DNA of 44,487 bases, taken from contig JAPOWK010000150.1 in the NCBI GenBank assembly GCA_026707665.1, positions 1 through 44,487 of the forward strand, in the 5' to 3' direction. A model generated the notes under the pieces. The model had not been told where the DNA came from. It saw only the letters and a program-made list of their open reading frames with translations, and did no database searches. Positions 8,580 to 16,399 of the stretch are shown here, piece after piece (within the stretch, counting starts at the first letter, position 1; each line of letters starts with the position of its first letter). Origin of the DNA: Chloroflexota bacterium. Lineage in GTDB: Bacteria; Chloroflexota; Anaerolineae; Aggregatilineales; Phototrophicaceae. A program made the translations under genes and the position numbers.

Positions 8580-8607
8580 GTAGGGGCGATTCTGTGAATC
8601 GCCCGCC
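8580..8607 (+). repeat. GTAGGGGCG hairpin repeat, copy 3
   Basis: The 9-bp arms GGGCGATTC and GAATCGCCC are perfectly complementary around the loop TGT. A degenerate further copy starts near 8620. Confidence 0.8.
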
Positions 8608-8657
8608 GGAAAGCAAACAGTAGGCGCGAGTCGGCGGCGCCTCGATCGCATTTCAGT

Positions 8658-8682
8658 GTACGGGCGAGCCGGTGGCTCGCCC
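8658..8682 (+). repeat. GTAGGGGCG hairpin repeat, copy 4, abutting a ribosome site
   Basis: The 9-bp arms GGGCGAGCC and GGCTCGCCC are perfectly complementary around the loop GGT. The hairpin ends four bases before the AAGGAG ribosome site of the fucosidase at 8698, so it could influence that gene's translation or mRNA stability. Confidence 0.8.
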
Positions 8683-8697
8683 AAAGAAGGAGACATC

Positions 8698-10152
8698 ATG
8701 ACCAATACTTACCAAGCAAACTGGGATTCGCTGACGCGGCACGAAACGCCCGGCTGGTTTCACGACGGCAAGTTCGGCTTGTACGCCCATTGGGGCATTT
8801 ACAGCGTGCCGGGCTTTGGCAATGAGTGGTACGGCAAGTGGATGAATGACCCCGCGCATGAGATTCATCGGCGCCATGTCGAGACCTTTGGCTCGCCGGC
8901 TGATTATGGCTACACGAACTTCATCGATGGCTTCACGGCCGAGCATTACGATCCCGATGAATGGGCGGAACTATTCGCCGCCAGCGGCGCCTCTTACGCT
9001 GGATTTTCGCTGGCGCATCACGATGGCTTCGGCTTGTGGGACAGCGATGTCTACCGCTGGAATGTGGGGAAAATGGGACCAAAGCGCGATCTCTATGGCG
9101 AACTGGCGGAGGCGCTGCGGGCGCGCGGTCTGCGACTGGTGGCGCCCTTCCACATCATTCGCGGCTTCAACTGGTTCCTGCCCGGCTGGAATCAATGGGA
9201 CCAGACTTTTGACGCCGCGGCCGTCGAGCGTGGGCTGGCGGAAGGCTGGGAACTCTTCAACCCCGTCTTCGCTGATTTCTACTGGGTGCAGCAGACGAGC
9301 CAGTTCGAAGATTTCTTCGCGCAGTGGCAGCTGAAAGTGCGCGAAGTGATCGACAAATACCAGCCCGATATGATGTGGTTCGATGGCGGCAAATTCCGCG
9401 ATGACGGCTACGAAGAGACGGCGCTGGAGATCCTCGCTCATTATCTGAATCAGGCGGCCGCCTGGGGGAAAGAGGTGCTGGTGCTGAACAAGCTGCCGGT
9501 CAGCATGCAGTACAACTTCCATCCTGACTTCGGCGTGATCAATTTCGAGAAAGGGCGCGACCGCCCCCTGCAATTCGAGCGCCCCTGGAACGACGACATG
9601 CGCATCGGCGATCAATCCTGGGGCTGGGTGGAAAACCAGCAATACGCCAGCGGGCATACCTTGCTCAGCAAGCTGATCGATTGCGCAGCTCGCGGCGGTA
9701 CCATGATGCTTTCGCTCTCGCCCAAGCCAGACGGCGACATCCCGCCGGGCCAGCGCGAAGCCTTGCTAGACATGGGCGCCTGGCTGCGCGCGAATGGGGA
9801 AGCGATTTATCACACAGTGCCCTGGACGACCCACTCCGAGGGCGACCTGGAGAAACTCTGGCATCACGAGCGCGGGCACAAATTCTGGATCTATGACCGC
9901 TGCAATGCCGACGACCGGCGCTATACGCAGTCGAAAGATGGGACGACAGTCTACGCGATGACCCTGGGCATTCCGGAGCAGTCAGTCACCTTTGAAGCGC
10001 TCAGTGACGATATCGGCATTGAACAGGTGTCGCTGGTCGAGTCGGATCAGCCGATTGCCTGGGAGCAGACGCGGGCCGGCTTGACAATCGATACCCGCGA
10101 AGTCGCCTTCAAGACCGATCTGGCGGCGGCCTGGAAGGTGGTGTTGAAGTGA
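8698..10152 (+). CDS. GH29 alpha-L-fucosidase (copy 2)
   Basis: The product is 484 residues, starting at ATG 8698 behind a strong AAGGAG ribosome site (8687-8692). An in-frame upstream extension through the hairpin repeat is not needed. GH29 signatures include PGWFHDGKFGLYAHWGIYSVP, SLAHHDGFGLWDSD, the conserved KMGPKRDLYGEL block and the late barrel strand GGTMMLSLSPKPDGDIP. The likely nucleophile is Asp229 in MMWFDGG, and Glu284 in INFEKGRDR sits where the acid/base is expected. A C-terminal beta domain follows residue 385. No signal peptide is seen, so it is cytoplasmic. Its stop overlaps the GTG start of the kinase-like gene at 10149 in a GTGA junction, so the two proteins are made together. 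It shares the KMGPKRD block with copy 3 at 16498. Confidence 0.95.
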   Translation: MTNTYQANWDSLTRHETPGWFHDGKFGLYAHWGIYSVPGFGNEWYGKWMNDPAHEIHRRHVETFGSPADYGYTNFIDGFTAEHYDPDEWAELFAASGASYAGFSLAHHDGFGLWDSDVYRWNVGKMGPKRDLYGELAEALRARGLRLVAPFHIIRGFNWFLPGWNQWDQTFDAAAVERGLAEGWELFNPVFADFYWVQQTSQFEDFFAQWQLKVREVIDKYQPDMMWFDGGKFRDDGYEETALEILAHYLNQAAAWGKEVLVLNKLPVSMQYNFHPDFGVINFEKGRDRPLQFERPWNDDMRIGDQSWGWVENQQYASGHTLLSKLIDCAARGGTMMLSLSPKPDGDIPPGQREALLDMGAWLRANGEAIYHTVPWTTHSEGDLEKLWHHERGHKFWIYDRCNADDRRYTQSKDGTTVYAMTLGIPEQSVTFEALSDDIGIEQVSLVESDQPIAWEQTRAGLTIDTREVAFKTDLAAAWKVVLK

Positions 10153-11090
10153 GCCTGCCGAGTTCGCGGCTTCCATCGGCTGCTTCTGTGGGCGTGGTGC
10201 TGAACAGGCTCGGGCTGGACTACAGCGAATTCAGCATACATACGCTGCCATCAACATTCTCCAACTTCACGCATCGAGTCGATATCGAATTGCGCGATGG
10301 CGCAAAGAGGAAAATCGTCCTGCGCCGCTACAATCCGGACAAATACGAAGAGGGGCACGACAAGCAACTCTGCGAATTCCACGCGCTCAATCTGCTGCAC
10401 AAGCAGGGCATTCCGGTTCCCAAGCCGCTCCTGCTGGATGAAACCGGCGACCTGCTGGGCCTGCCCGGCATCGTGTCCGCTTTCGTCGAGGGCGCGCCGA
10501 TTCAATTGCCGGCCGAGGCGCATCGCTGGGCCGAGCTGGCGGCGCCGACCGCGCGCATGCTGGCGCGGATTCATCAGACGCCCTTCACTGAAGCCGACAA
10601 GCGCTTCCTGATGGATGACAACGTTGAGGTCGCTTGGTTCATCAAGGACGGCCTCATCCCCGATTACATACGCGCCGACCGCGATGGCGAGATGGTCTGG
10701 CATTTGGTGAAGGACCGCTGGGGAAAATGGACGCCGGTCGAGCCGCGCTTCGCCCATACGGATTATTGGGCGGGCAATCTCTTGTGGCAGGACGATCAAA
10801 TCAGCGCGGTCGTCGATTGGGAAGAAGCCGGCTACGGCCATCCCGCTGCCGATGTCGCATATTGCCGAATGGGCTATTTCATCGAGGGCATGCCGGAAGC
10901 GGCTGAGACATTCCTGCGCGCTTACGAGGCGGAAGCGGGCTGGAAGCTCACTGACCTGGCGCTATTCGAATTGGCGGCCAGCGCGCGCCCGATGATCGAC
11001 CCCGAGGACTGGTTCGCCCACCCATATATGGAAGCGGGTTTCCGCCGCTTCATTGAGCAGGCGAAGCGGAGACTCCTGCCCCCACCCTAA
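10149..11090 (+). CDS. APH-fold phosphotransferase, candidate sugar kinase
   Basis: This 313-residue protein belongs to the aminoglycoside phosphotransferase (APH) fold family, which also includes fructosamine, N-acetylhexosamine, homoserine and maltose kinases. Visible motifs are the N-lobe beta strands RKIVLRRY with FHALNLLHKQGIPVPKPL, the catalytic HTDYWAGN loop (His203, Asp205, Asn210), and the metal-binding VVDWEE (Asp223). The start is GTG 10149, overlapping the fucosidase stop by four bases. Co-translation with a fucosidase argues against antibiotic resistance and suggests phosphorylation of a sugar released by the neighbouring enzyme (inference). It is followed by a short inverted-repeat element and the convergent sulfatase gene. 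Confidence 0.82.
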   Translation: MSLPSSRLPSAASVGVVLNRLGLDYSEFSIHTLPSTFSNFTHRVDIELRDGAKRKIVLRRYNPDKYEEGHDKQLCEFHALNLLHKQGIPVPKPLLLDETGDLLGLPGIVSAFVEGAPIQLPAEAHRWAELAAPTARMLARIHQTPFTEADKRFLMDDNVEVAWFIKDGLIPDYIRADRDGEMVWHLVKDRWGKWTPVEPRFAHTDYWAGNLLWQDDQISAVVDWEEAGYGHPAADVAYCRMGYFIEGMPEAAETFLRAYEAEAGWKLTDLALFELAASARPMIDPEDWFAHPYMEAGFRRFIEQAKRRLLPPP

Positions 11091-11091
11091 A

Positions 11092-11140
11092 TCCCTCCCC
11101 GACGGGTCTGTGTCTACGCGACCCCAAAATGAGGGAGGGA
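11092..11140. repeat. CCCTCC/GGAGGG inverted-repeat element, copy A
   Basis: The arms TCCCTCC (11092-11098) and GGAGGGA (11134-11140) enclose about 35 bases containing GTGTCTACGC and ACCC. A second copy with the same arms and the same interior lies at 14198-14245. Here it lies between two converging genes; no T-tract follows, so a standard terminator role is not evident. Confidence 0.6.
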
Positions 11141-11162
11141 CTTCCGCAATACACGGGCCTAG

Positions 11163-12584
11163 CTAATCCACATCTAGGTGATAGCGCTCGTCGCCGACTT
11201 CCGCTTGCAGGCGGTGCATCTCCGCTTTGAGCTCAACGACCAAATCGGCATAAGCAGGCTCGTCGACTACGTTGTTCAGTTCGAAAGGATCAATTTCGAG
11301 ATCAAACAGCTCCCACTCGGGCTCGTAGGTCTCGTCGATGCTGCCTTCTGTGCCCATGGCGTCGGCGTAATAATAAATCAGCTTGTATCGGTGGGTGCGG
11401 ATGCCATAGTGGGCGTAGACGTTGTGATGCGTCTTGTGCATCCAATAGCGATAATACATGCTCCCGCGCCAGTCGTCGCTTGACTCGCCGCTGAGTTGCC
11501 CCGCGAAGCTGCGCCCCTGCATCGCCTCTTGCGCGGGCAAGCCAGCCAATTCGAGATATGTGGGACCAAAATCAACATTGAGAATCATGTCTTCGTTGAC
11601 GCCCCCCGCTTCGATGGCGCCCGGATAGCGCATAATATAGGGCATGCGCAGCGATTCTTCGTACATGAAGCGCTTGTCATACCAGCCGTGATCGCCCAGG
11701 AAGAAGCCTTGATCCGAGGTGTAGACGACAACCGTATTCTCGGCGAGCCCTTCATCATCGAGATAATCGAGCAGGCGCCCCACGTTGTCGTCGATGCTGG
11801 CGACCACGCGCAAGTAATCCTTGATGTAGCGCTGGTAAGCCCATTTGCGCAGTTCCATCTCCGGCAGGTCGTGCGGGATTTCGGCTTTTAGATCGAGCGG
11901 CGCATGGTGCAGGCCCATGCGCATCTCGGCGGCTTCGGCGGCCGAGGCGCGGTTGGCGTAATCGTCGTAGAGCGTTTCCGGTTCTGGCACATCTTCGTTG
12001 AGGTACATGTGGGCGTGTTTCTCGTCCGGCTCCCAGCAGCGGTGCGGCGCCTTGTGGTGGCACATGACGAAGAAGGGCTTCTCCGCATCGCGTTCTCGCA
12101 AAAAGTCCAAGGTCATATCGGTGATGAGATCGGTAACGTAGCCATGCACCGGTCGCCGCGAGGAGCCTTCACTATCTTTGAATATGAAGGTCGGGTTGTG
12201 ATAAAGCCCCTGCCCCGGCAGCACCGCCCAATCATCAAAGCCGGTCGGCTCGTGCGCCGGGCCCTGCCCCAGATGCCACTTGCCGAACATGCCGGTCTGG
12301 TAACCGCTGGCTTGCAGGTCCTTGACGAAGGTGGGCAGACGGTTGTCCATGGGCGTGCTCAGCGTGGTGACGCCATTGACATGATTGTATGTACCGGTGA
12401 GGATAGCGGCGCGGCTGGGCGTACAGATAGAGTTGGTGCAGAAGACGTTGTCAAAGCGCATGCCTTCATCCGCGATGCGGTCGAGATTGGGCGTCTGGTT
12501 GATGCGGCTTCCGTAACAACTTATGGCGTGCGACGCGTGGTCGTCGGACATGATGAAGAGGATATTGGGGCGTTCGTCTGGCAT
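11163..12584 (-). CDS. Type I (formylglycine-dependent) sulfatase
   Basis: This 473-residue enzyme hydrolyses sulfate esters. The N-terminal PNILFIMSDDH strand supplies the metal ligands Asp14 and Asp15. The formylglycine motif CTPSRAAILTG starts at Cys54, which a maturase (not in this window) must oxidise. FGKWHLG, the HHKAPHRCWEP segment and VVYTSDQGFFLGDHG complete the metal and sulfate site. No signal peptide is seen at the N-terminus, which is unusual for polysaccharide sulfatases and implies a cytoplasmic role on imported oligosaccharides, or an unrecognised export route. The ATG has TTAGGGG upstream. It sits between fucosidase operons, which fits desulfation of sulfated fucose or another sulfated glycan (inference). 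The exact sulfatase subfamily cannot be told by eye. Confidence 0.93.
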   Translation of the reverse strand: MPDERPNILFIMSDDHASHAISCYGSRINQTPNLDRIADEGMRFDNVFCTNSICTPSRAAILTGTYNHVNGVTTLSTPMDNRLPTFVKDLQASGYQTGMFGKWHLGQGPAHEPTGFDDWAVLPGQGLYHNPTFIFKDSEGSSRRPVHGYVTDLITDMTLDFLRERDAEKPFFVMCHHKAPHRCWEPDEKHAHMYLNEDVPEPETLYDDYANRASAAEAAEMRMGLHHAPLDLKAEIPHDLPEMELRKWAYQRYIKDYLRVVASIDDNVGRLLDYLDDEGLAENTVVVYTSDQGFFLGDHGWYDKRFMYEESLRMPYIMRYPGAIEAGGVNEDMILNVDFGPTYLELAGLPAQEAMQGRSFAGQLSGESSDDWRGSMYYRYWMHKTHHNVYAHYGIRTHRYKLIYYYADAMGTEGSIDETYEPEWELFDLEIDPFELNNVVDEPAYADLVVELKAEMHRLQAEVGDERYHLDVD

Positions 12585-12612
12585 TGGTTTCGGATACCCC
12601 TAACTAAGGACC

Positions 12613-12642
12613 GTTATGGCACATGCACACACAAATTATCAA
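12613..12642 (-). promoter_or_regulatory. Candidate promoter of the sulfatase gene
   Basis: On the minus strand TTGATA (12637-12642), an 18-base spacer and CATAAC (12613-12618) lie about 30 bases upstream of the sulfatase ATG, giving a short leader. The -35 matches five of six consensus bases and the -10 four of six. Confidence 0.4.
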
Positions 12643-12663
12643 GCGCTTCGCGCGCTAGATTTC

Positions 12664-12678
12664 GCAAACGTCGTTTCA
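12664..12678. promoter_or_regulatory. Candidate operator AAACG-T-CGTTT
   Basis: A perfect 11-base palindrome, AAACG and CGTTT around one base, extends to GCAAACGTCGTTTCA. It lies upstream of the predicted sulfatase promoter and resembles LacI-family operator half sites. Similar motifs are found at 4377 and 16400. Confidence 0.3.
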
Positions 12679-12700
12679 GTTGCTCAGTTGCATGAGCCGT

Positions 12701-13006
12701 TTATAATTGAAGCAAGCCAATGCCGACCAAGCCGACCAAGGCATTCAGGGCAGCAACAATTATTGACAATGTTACGGCGATTACAGCGCCAAATGCGGTA
12801 ACACGGGTGCGAAAATCGCGATTCTTGTTGATTTCTTGGCGGATATCGCCTGTTTCCTTCTCAATAATCGCTGTTATATCTTTTAGCAATTGCGCGTTTT
12901 GCTCACGAACAAAGTCCTTGGTAGCCAATGCATCAAGCTTGCCTCTAAGTTCGCCTATTTCACTCGCATGCCTGGTCACTTGCTCCTGCAAATCCACGTA
13001 ACTCAT
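12701..13006 (-). CDS. Small coiled-coil membrane protein, hypothetical
   Basis: This 101-residue protein has two parts. Residues 1-65 are heptad-like and charged (LQEQVTRHASEIGELRGKLDAL, then EQNAQLLKDITAIIEKETGDI), predicting a coiled coil. Residues 68-99 are a strongly hydrophobic stretch that probably forms one or two membrane passes. The layout resembles small bacterial membrane proteins with an N-terminal coiled coil in the cytoplasm, for which no function is settled. The start is ATG 13006, with GAGGA close upstream. It lies alone between the sulfatase and the reductase on the same strand, with gaps of 116 and 74 bases. No link to glycan use is evident. Confidence 0.6.
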   Translation of the reverse strand: MSYVDLQEQVTRHASEIGELRGKLDALATKDFVREQNAQLLKDITAIIEKETGDIRQEINKNRDFRTRVTAFGAVIAVTLSIIVAALNALVGLVGIGLLQL

Positions 13007-13080
13007 TCCTCATTGTAAATTGCACAGATAAGTTGCGCTCATTATATAGGAAAAACGCGGGATTCGCCAACACTTTTGAG

Positions 13081-14130
13081 CTATGCCAAGGCGATATACG
13101 GATGGTCCGCGGCCAGCAAGCCTTCTTCTTTCAGCACATCCCAGAAAGCGGCTGGCACTTCGACGGACATCGCATCGACATTGGTCTTGACGCGTTCGGG
13201 TCGGCTGGTGCTGAGCGCCAGCGCGACGATGCCCGGATGTGATTTGCCGAATTGGATGCACACTTCGGACGGGATTTGACCGTGCTGTTCACAGAGCGCA
13301 AAGAACTTCTCGCGCCAGGCGAATTTCTCCTGATGTTCTGCATTCGCCCGATCCAGTTTGACATAGTTGAAGAACTCTCCGCCGGTGAGGAAGCCGGCAT
13401 TGAAGACGGCCGAATTGATGATAGCGACGCCTTTGGATTGCAGTGAATCCATGAAGGCGAGCAGGTCCGCCGGATGCGAGTAGAGCGTGTAGCTGTTGGC
13501 GAACATGACCCAATCGAGCTGGACCTGCGCGTCAATCTCGGCGATCGACTTCCAGTTCTTGGCGCCGACGCCGATGCCCTGCGCCGCCCCCGCCGCCTTC
13601 AACTCGCCGAGCGCGGTATAAGCGCCCAGGATGTCATCAAAACGGCGTTCGCGGTCGGCTGCCGATTCGGCTGCGTCGAGGTATTCATCGGGGTCGTGCA
13701 CCGAGACCAACTGGGTGCTGTAATCGCCGCCGAGCAGCTCCAGTCCCTGTTCAAAGCATTGGCGGATGCCCGCGTAGCTGATGTCTTGCACGGCGTCGTG
13801 CTTCAAGCCAAACCAGGCGCCCGGCTCAAAAGTTGGCTCCGGCGTCGTCAGAGGCGTGCGCAGCCAAGCCAGCTTGTTGCTGATAATGACCTCGTCATCG
13901 CTCACGCCCAGCTCGCGCAGGCAATCGCCCATGACTTCCAGCGCCAAGCCGGCGCCATATTTGCCCGCCGAATCAATGACGACCGGTTTGGGCAAGTGCT
14001 CGATGATGGCGCGCATCGTCTCGAGCTTGGATGCGTATGAAAACTCGCGAAAGAGATTGCCCAGCGCAGTCGAGCCGAAGACCAAGGGCGGGGTCACTAG
14101 ACCAGTGTTGCCGAAGGGGACGCTTTGCAT
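13081..14130 (-). CDS. Aldo/keto reductase, probable L-fucose (D-threo-aldose) 1-dehydrogenase type
   Basis: This 349-residue protein has the aldo/keto reductase barrel with the full catalytic tetrad: Asp53 and Tyr58 in VIDSAGKYGAG, Lys86 in IISNKLAW and His145 in VSVHDP. The opening FGNTGLVTPPLVFGSTALGN block and the overall length match the D-threo-aldose 1-dehydrogenase / L-galactose dehydrogenase group, which oxidises L-fucose to L-fuconolactone with NAD(P)+. In the middle of a fucosidase island, the first step of non-phosphorylative fucose breakdown is the likely job (inference). The ATG has GGAGA eight bases upstream, lying in a relic of a GH151 3' end. This indicates that the gene once followed a GH151 gene directly. 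No lactonase or fuconate dehydratase is in the window. Confidence 0.85.
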   Translation of the reverse strand: MQSVPFGNTGLVTPPLVFGSTALGNLFREFSYASKLETMRAIIEHLPKPVVIDSAGKYGAGLALEVMGDCLRELGVSDDEVIISNKLAWLRTPLTTPEPTFEPGAWFGLKHDAVQDISYAGIRQCFEQGLELLGGDYSTQLVSVHDPDEYLDAAESAADRERRFDDILGAYTALGELKAAGAAQGIGVGAKNWKSIAEIDAQVQLDWVMFANSYTLYSHPADLLAFMDSLQSKGVAIINSAVFNAGFLTGGEFFNYVKLDRANAEHQEKFAWREKFFALCEQHGQIPSEVCIQFGKSHPGIVALALSTSRPERVKTNVDAMSVEVPAAFWDVLKEEGLLAADHPYIALA

Positions 14131-14153
14131 GTCAACTATCTCCGTAGTTCACT

Positions 14154-14176
14154 TCAATCATCTGATGCCCGTTGAC
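14154..14176. repeat. Direct repeat, copy next to the reductase gene: relic of a GH151 3' end
   Basis: These 23 bases are identical to 14313-14335. Read on the minus strand they encode VNGHQMIE and continue as VNYGDS then TGA, ending one base before the reductase ATG. They therefore look like the original C-terminus of a GH151 gene. Confidence 0.8.
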
Positions 14177-14197
14177 AAAAGTCTACCCCACCCCCGG

Positions 14198-14245
14198 CCC
14201 CTCCCGTAGGTTAGTGTCTACGCTACCCAATGAATTAGGGAGGGG
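14198..14245. repeat. CCCTCC/GGAGGG inverted-repeat element, copy B
   Basis: The arms CCCCTCCC (14198-14205) and GGGAGGGG (14238-14245) enclose GTGTCTACGC and TACCC, as in copy A at 11092. It lies inside the 136-base segment bounded by the 23-bp direct repeats. Confidence 0.65.
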
Positions 14246-14299
14246 AGAACCTCATCCTCGCGCATTTCGAGAGTCGAGGCACGCGGGCTACCAGCCAAA

Positions 14300-16342
14300 C
14301 TAATACTTAAGCTCAATCATCTGATGCCCGTTGACGACCGGAACGGTAAACTCGATTCTTCCCTCCACCTGCGCGAAGTCGAGCGGGTCGCCTTCCGGCG
14401 CCAGCTTCACCGATGCTACCGCTCTTTCAGCGCGGACGGAAACGGGCACATCGTAAATGGGTATCACGTCCTCGATGATGTCGATCTGCTGGCTGCGGCG
14501 TATGGGAATGTAGTGCAGCAGGTGCAGCACTTGCCGCTTCCGCGCCGCCTGTTCATTGATCATGATCTCAAGCGTGCTCGGTCCGCCGTGTTTGACGATG
14601 GGCTCCGGCAGCAGCAGATCCAGCGCGTTCAGGAAGAGCGAACGGCACCACTGCGGCGCATTGTGATAATACTGCGTGAAGAGCGGGCTGGAGAAATAGA
14701 TCACCCGCCCTCGGCGAACGATTGCCGCGCCAGCGGACACGCCGGAAGAGGGCGACTGCCGGTGCGAGCAGAAGTGCTCCCAGGTGCGGTCAAAGGCGGC
14801 GGGCGTGATATCGGCAAGGACTTGCGCATCGTCCGCGGCCGCGACATCCAGGCCGCGAATGTACATGACATGCTCTGTCGGCGGCAGGCCGCGGCCGATG
14901 TCGCCGCTTGGAATGATGTATTCGGCATAGTCGCCGCGCATGAACTCGCGTCCGCGGACGAGCGCGCCGCTACGATCGCGCGGTCCGTCGCTCGCCATCA
15001 TCACCGGCAGCGCATCGAGAGCGAAGCCAGTCTTCTCCCCGTTCAAGCCGGACTCGAAGGAGGCGATCAGAGCGCCCCCGCCCGCGAGGTAGGCATTGAT
15101 TTTGGCGTTTAGCGCGGCGTCGGCCGGGATGTCATCGGGCAAGACGACCACCCGGTATTTGCTGAAGTCGGTTTGCGAATCGATGATGTCGAATTGCTGC
15201 GCCGCTTCGCTCAGCATGCTGTGTATGCCACAAATCGAAGGCTGCATGCCGCGGTCATCGACCGGCGCGTATTCCTCCGGCGTCATCACAGCGATATCGC
15301 TGACCGCCTCGGCGCCGATGCACCAGTCCTCTTTCGCTTCAATCTGGCGGTAGACATTGCCGACTAGCTCGTAGACATGCTCTTCAAGCTGACCATCGGG
15401 CGGCAATTGGTCGCCGATGAAGGGACCGGCGCCCATCGCCATCATGCGAAAGCACTCGTATTCCAGGGCTTCCTGATTCTTGAACGAATGGAAATCGCCC
15501 CAGGCGGTGTGGAATTTGCCGGTGTGCCCCAGCGAAGGGATGCCCAAGGTGCGGGCGTAGCGGATCGTCAGCGGAAAATGGATATAACCCCAATGCCCGC
15601 TGGGCAGCGACTCCAGCTCCCAATGGGTGAAAGCGTCCATGTTGCGGCGATTATGCGGTCCCACATGCCCGCGGTTGTAGAAGACCGTGCAGTCGTCGCT
15701 GAATTGTCTTACATAGGAGGTCATTTCCGACCGGAACGTGTCGAGCACGACGCCGCCATAACGCAGTCGCTCGGCCGGATCGGAGGGATCGAGTCCCGCA
15801 TCCAGCATCGCCCGCGTCGTCCAGATTGAGCTGTCGTCGGCGGCATGCACGATATCAAAGAAGAGCCCGTCAACCGCCGGCAGGCAAGCGAAGATATCGG
15901 CGACATGCGCCTTCAAGAAATCCATATAGGGCGAATTCAGGGCGATGCGGCGGTAGAAGCCGGCTTCGTACATGCCGTTGCCCTGATAGGTTCCGTCCGC
16001 GTTGAGGCAGAGCCAATCGGGATCTTGCCGCGCCGTCAGATGGTCCCACTGCACGGTCGTGTAGACGGGGACGCGGATGCCGCGCGCGTGACAGGCTTCG
16101 ATTTGCTCAACCAGCAGATTCCGCCGCTCGAGCTGTGGGTGGATGCGCTCGGGATGCGCTTTGCTGTCGTAATAGATCCAGCCGTGATGCCCGCGGGCGA
16201 AACAGGTGATCGAATTCACGCGCGCCTTTTCCAATGTGTCGCCAAACTCGTCCGGATCGAATTTCGCGCCGACGCCGGCGATCGCTTCCGAGGTATGGAA
16301 GTCAAGGTGTATTTGCCGCATGCGCATGGGGAATTCCGCCAT
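14300..16342 (-). CDS. GH151-type alpha-L-fucosidase (GHL6 / beta-galactosidase-trimerisation-like architecture)
   Basis: This 680-residue protein matches what I recall of GH151 alpha-L-fucosidases and the hypothetical glycosyl hydrolase 6 family. It begins MRQIHLDFHTSEAIAGVG, followed by ITCFARGHHGWIYYDSKAHP and VPVYTTVQWDHL, continuing a TIM barrel to about residue 340 with LFFDIV and VFYNRGHVGP. A Rossmann-like trimerisation domain follows (YRVVVLPDD, YLAGGGALIASFESG) and then a C-terminal beta domain ending VVNGHQMIELKY. The start is ATG 16342, seven bases after GGGAGG; a TTG at 16345 is less likely. No signal peptide is seen. It is divergent from the GH29 gene at 16498 and upstream of the reductase, from which it is now separated by a small insertion. 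Catalytic residues are not assigned. Confidence 0.8.
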   Translation of the reverse strand: MAEFPMRMRQIHLDFHTSEAIAGVGAKFDPDEFGDTLEKARVNSITCFARGHHGWIYYDSKAHPERIHPQLERRNLLVEQIEACHARGIRVPVYTTVQWDHLTARQDPDWLCLNADGTYQGNGMYEAGFYRRIALNSPYMDFLKAHVADIFACLPAVDGLFFDIVHAADDSSIWTTRAMLDAGLDPSDPAERLRYGGVVLDTFRSEMTSYVRQFSDDCTVFYNRGHVGPHNRRNMDAFTHWELESLPSGHWGYIHFPLTIRYARTLGIPSLGHTGKFHTAWGDFHSFKNQEALEYECFRMMAMGAGPFIGDQLPPDGQLEEHVYELVGNVYRQIEAKEDWCIGAEAVSDIAVMTPEEYAPVDDRGMQPSICGIHSMLSEAAQQFDIIDSQTDFSKYRVVVLPDDIPADAALNAKINAYLAGGGALIASFESGLNGEKTGFALDALPVMMASDGPRDRSGALVRGREFMRGDYAEYIIPSGDIGRGLPPTEHVMYIRGLDVAAADDAQVLADITPAAFDRTWEHFCSHRQSPSSGVSAGAAIVRRGRVIYFSSPLFTQYYHNAPQWCRSLFLNALDLLLPEPIVKHGGPSTLEIMINEQAARKRQVLHLLHYIPIRRSQQIDIIEDVIPIYDVPVSVRAERAVASVKLAPEGDPLDFAQVEGRIEFTVPVVNGHQMIELKY
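14313..14335. repeat. Direct repeat, copy inside the GH151 3' end
   Basis: These 23 bases are identical to 14154-14176 and lie in frame within the last codons of the GH151 gene. Together the copies bound a small insertion of 159 bases (136 bases of interior plus one repeat copy). Confidence 0.8.
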
Positions 16343-16399
16343 CAATCTGCCTCCCGCCTGAACTGCTTGACAGGCTTGAATCGCTAAACTAGACTTTCC

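Noticed and set aside
8495..8682. CRISPR array
   Set aside because: Repeats are hairpins of variable inner sequence with irregular spacing, no constant direct repeat and no cas genes.
10149..11090. Aminoglycoside resistance gene
   Set aside because: The fold family is broad, and translational coupling to a fucosidase makes a drug target unlikely.
11092..11140. Bidirectional Rho-independent terminator between converging genes
   Set aside because: The loop is about 35 bases long and there is no T-tract; the same element occurs elsewhere, so it is better read as a repeat.
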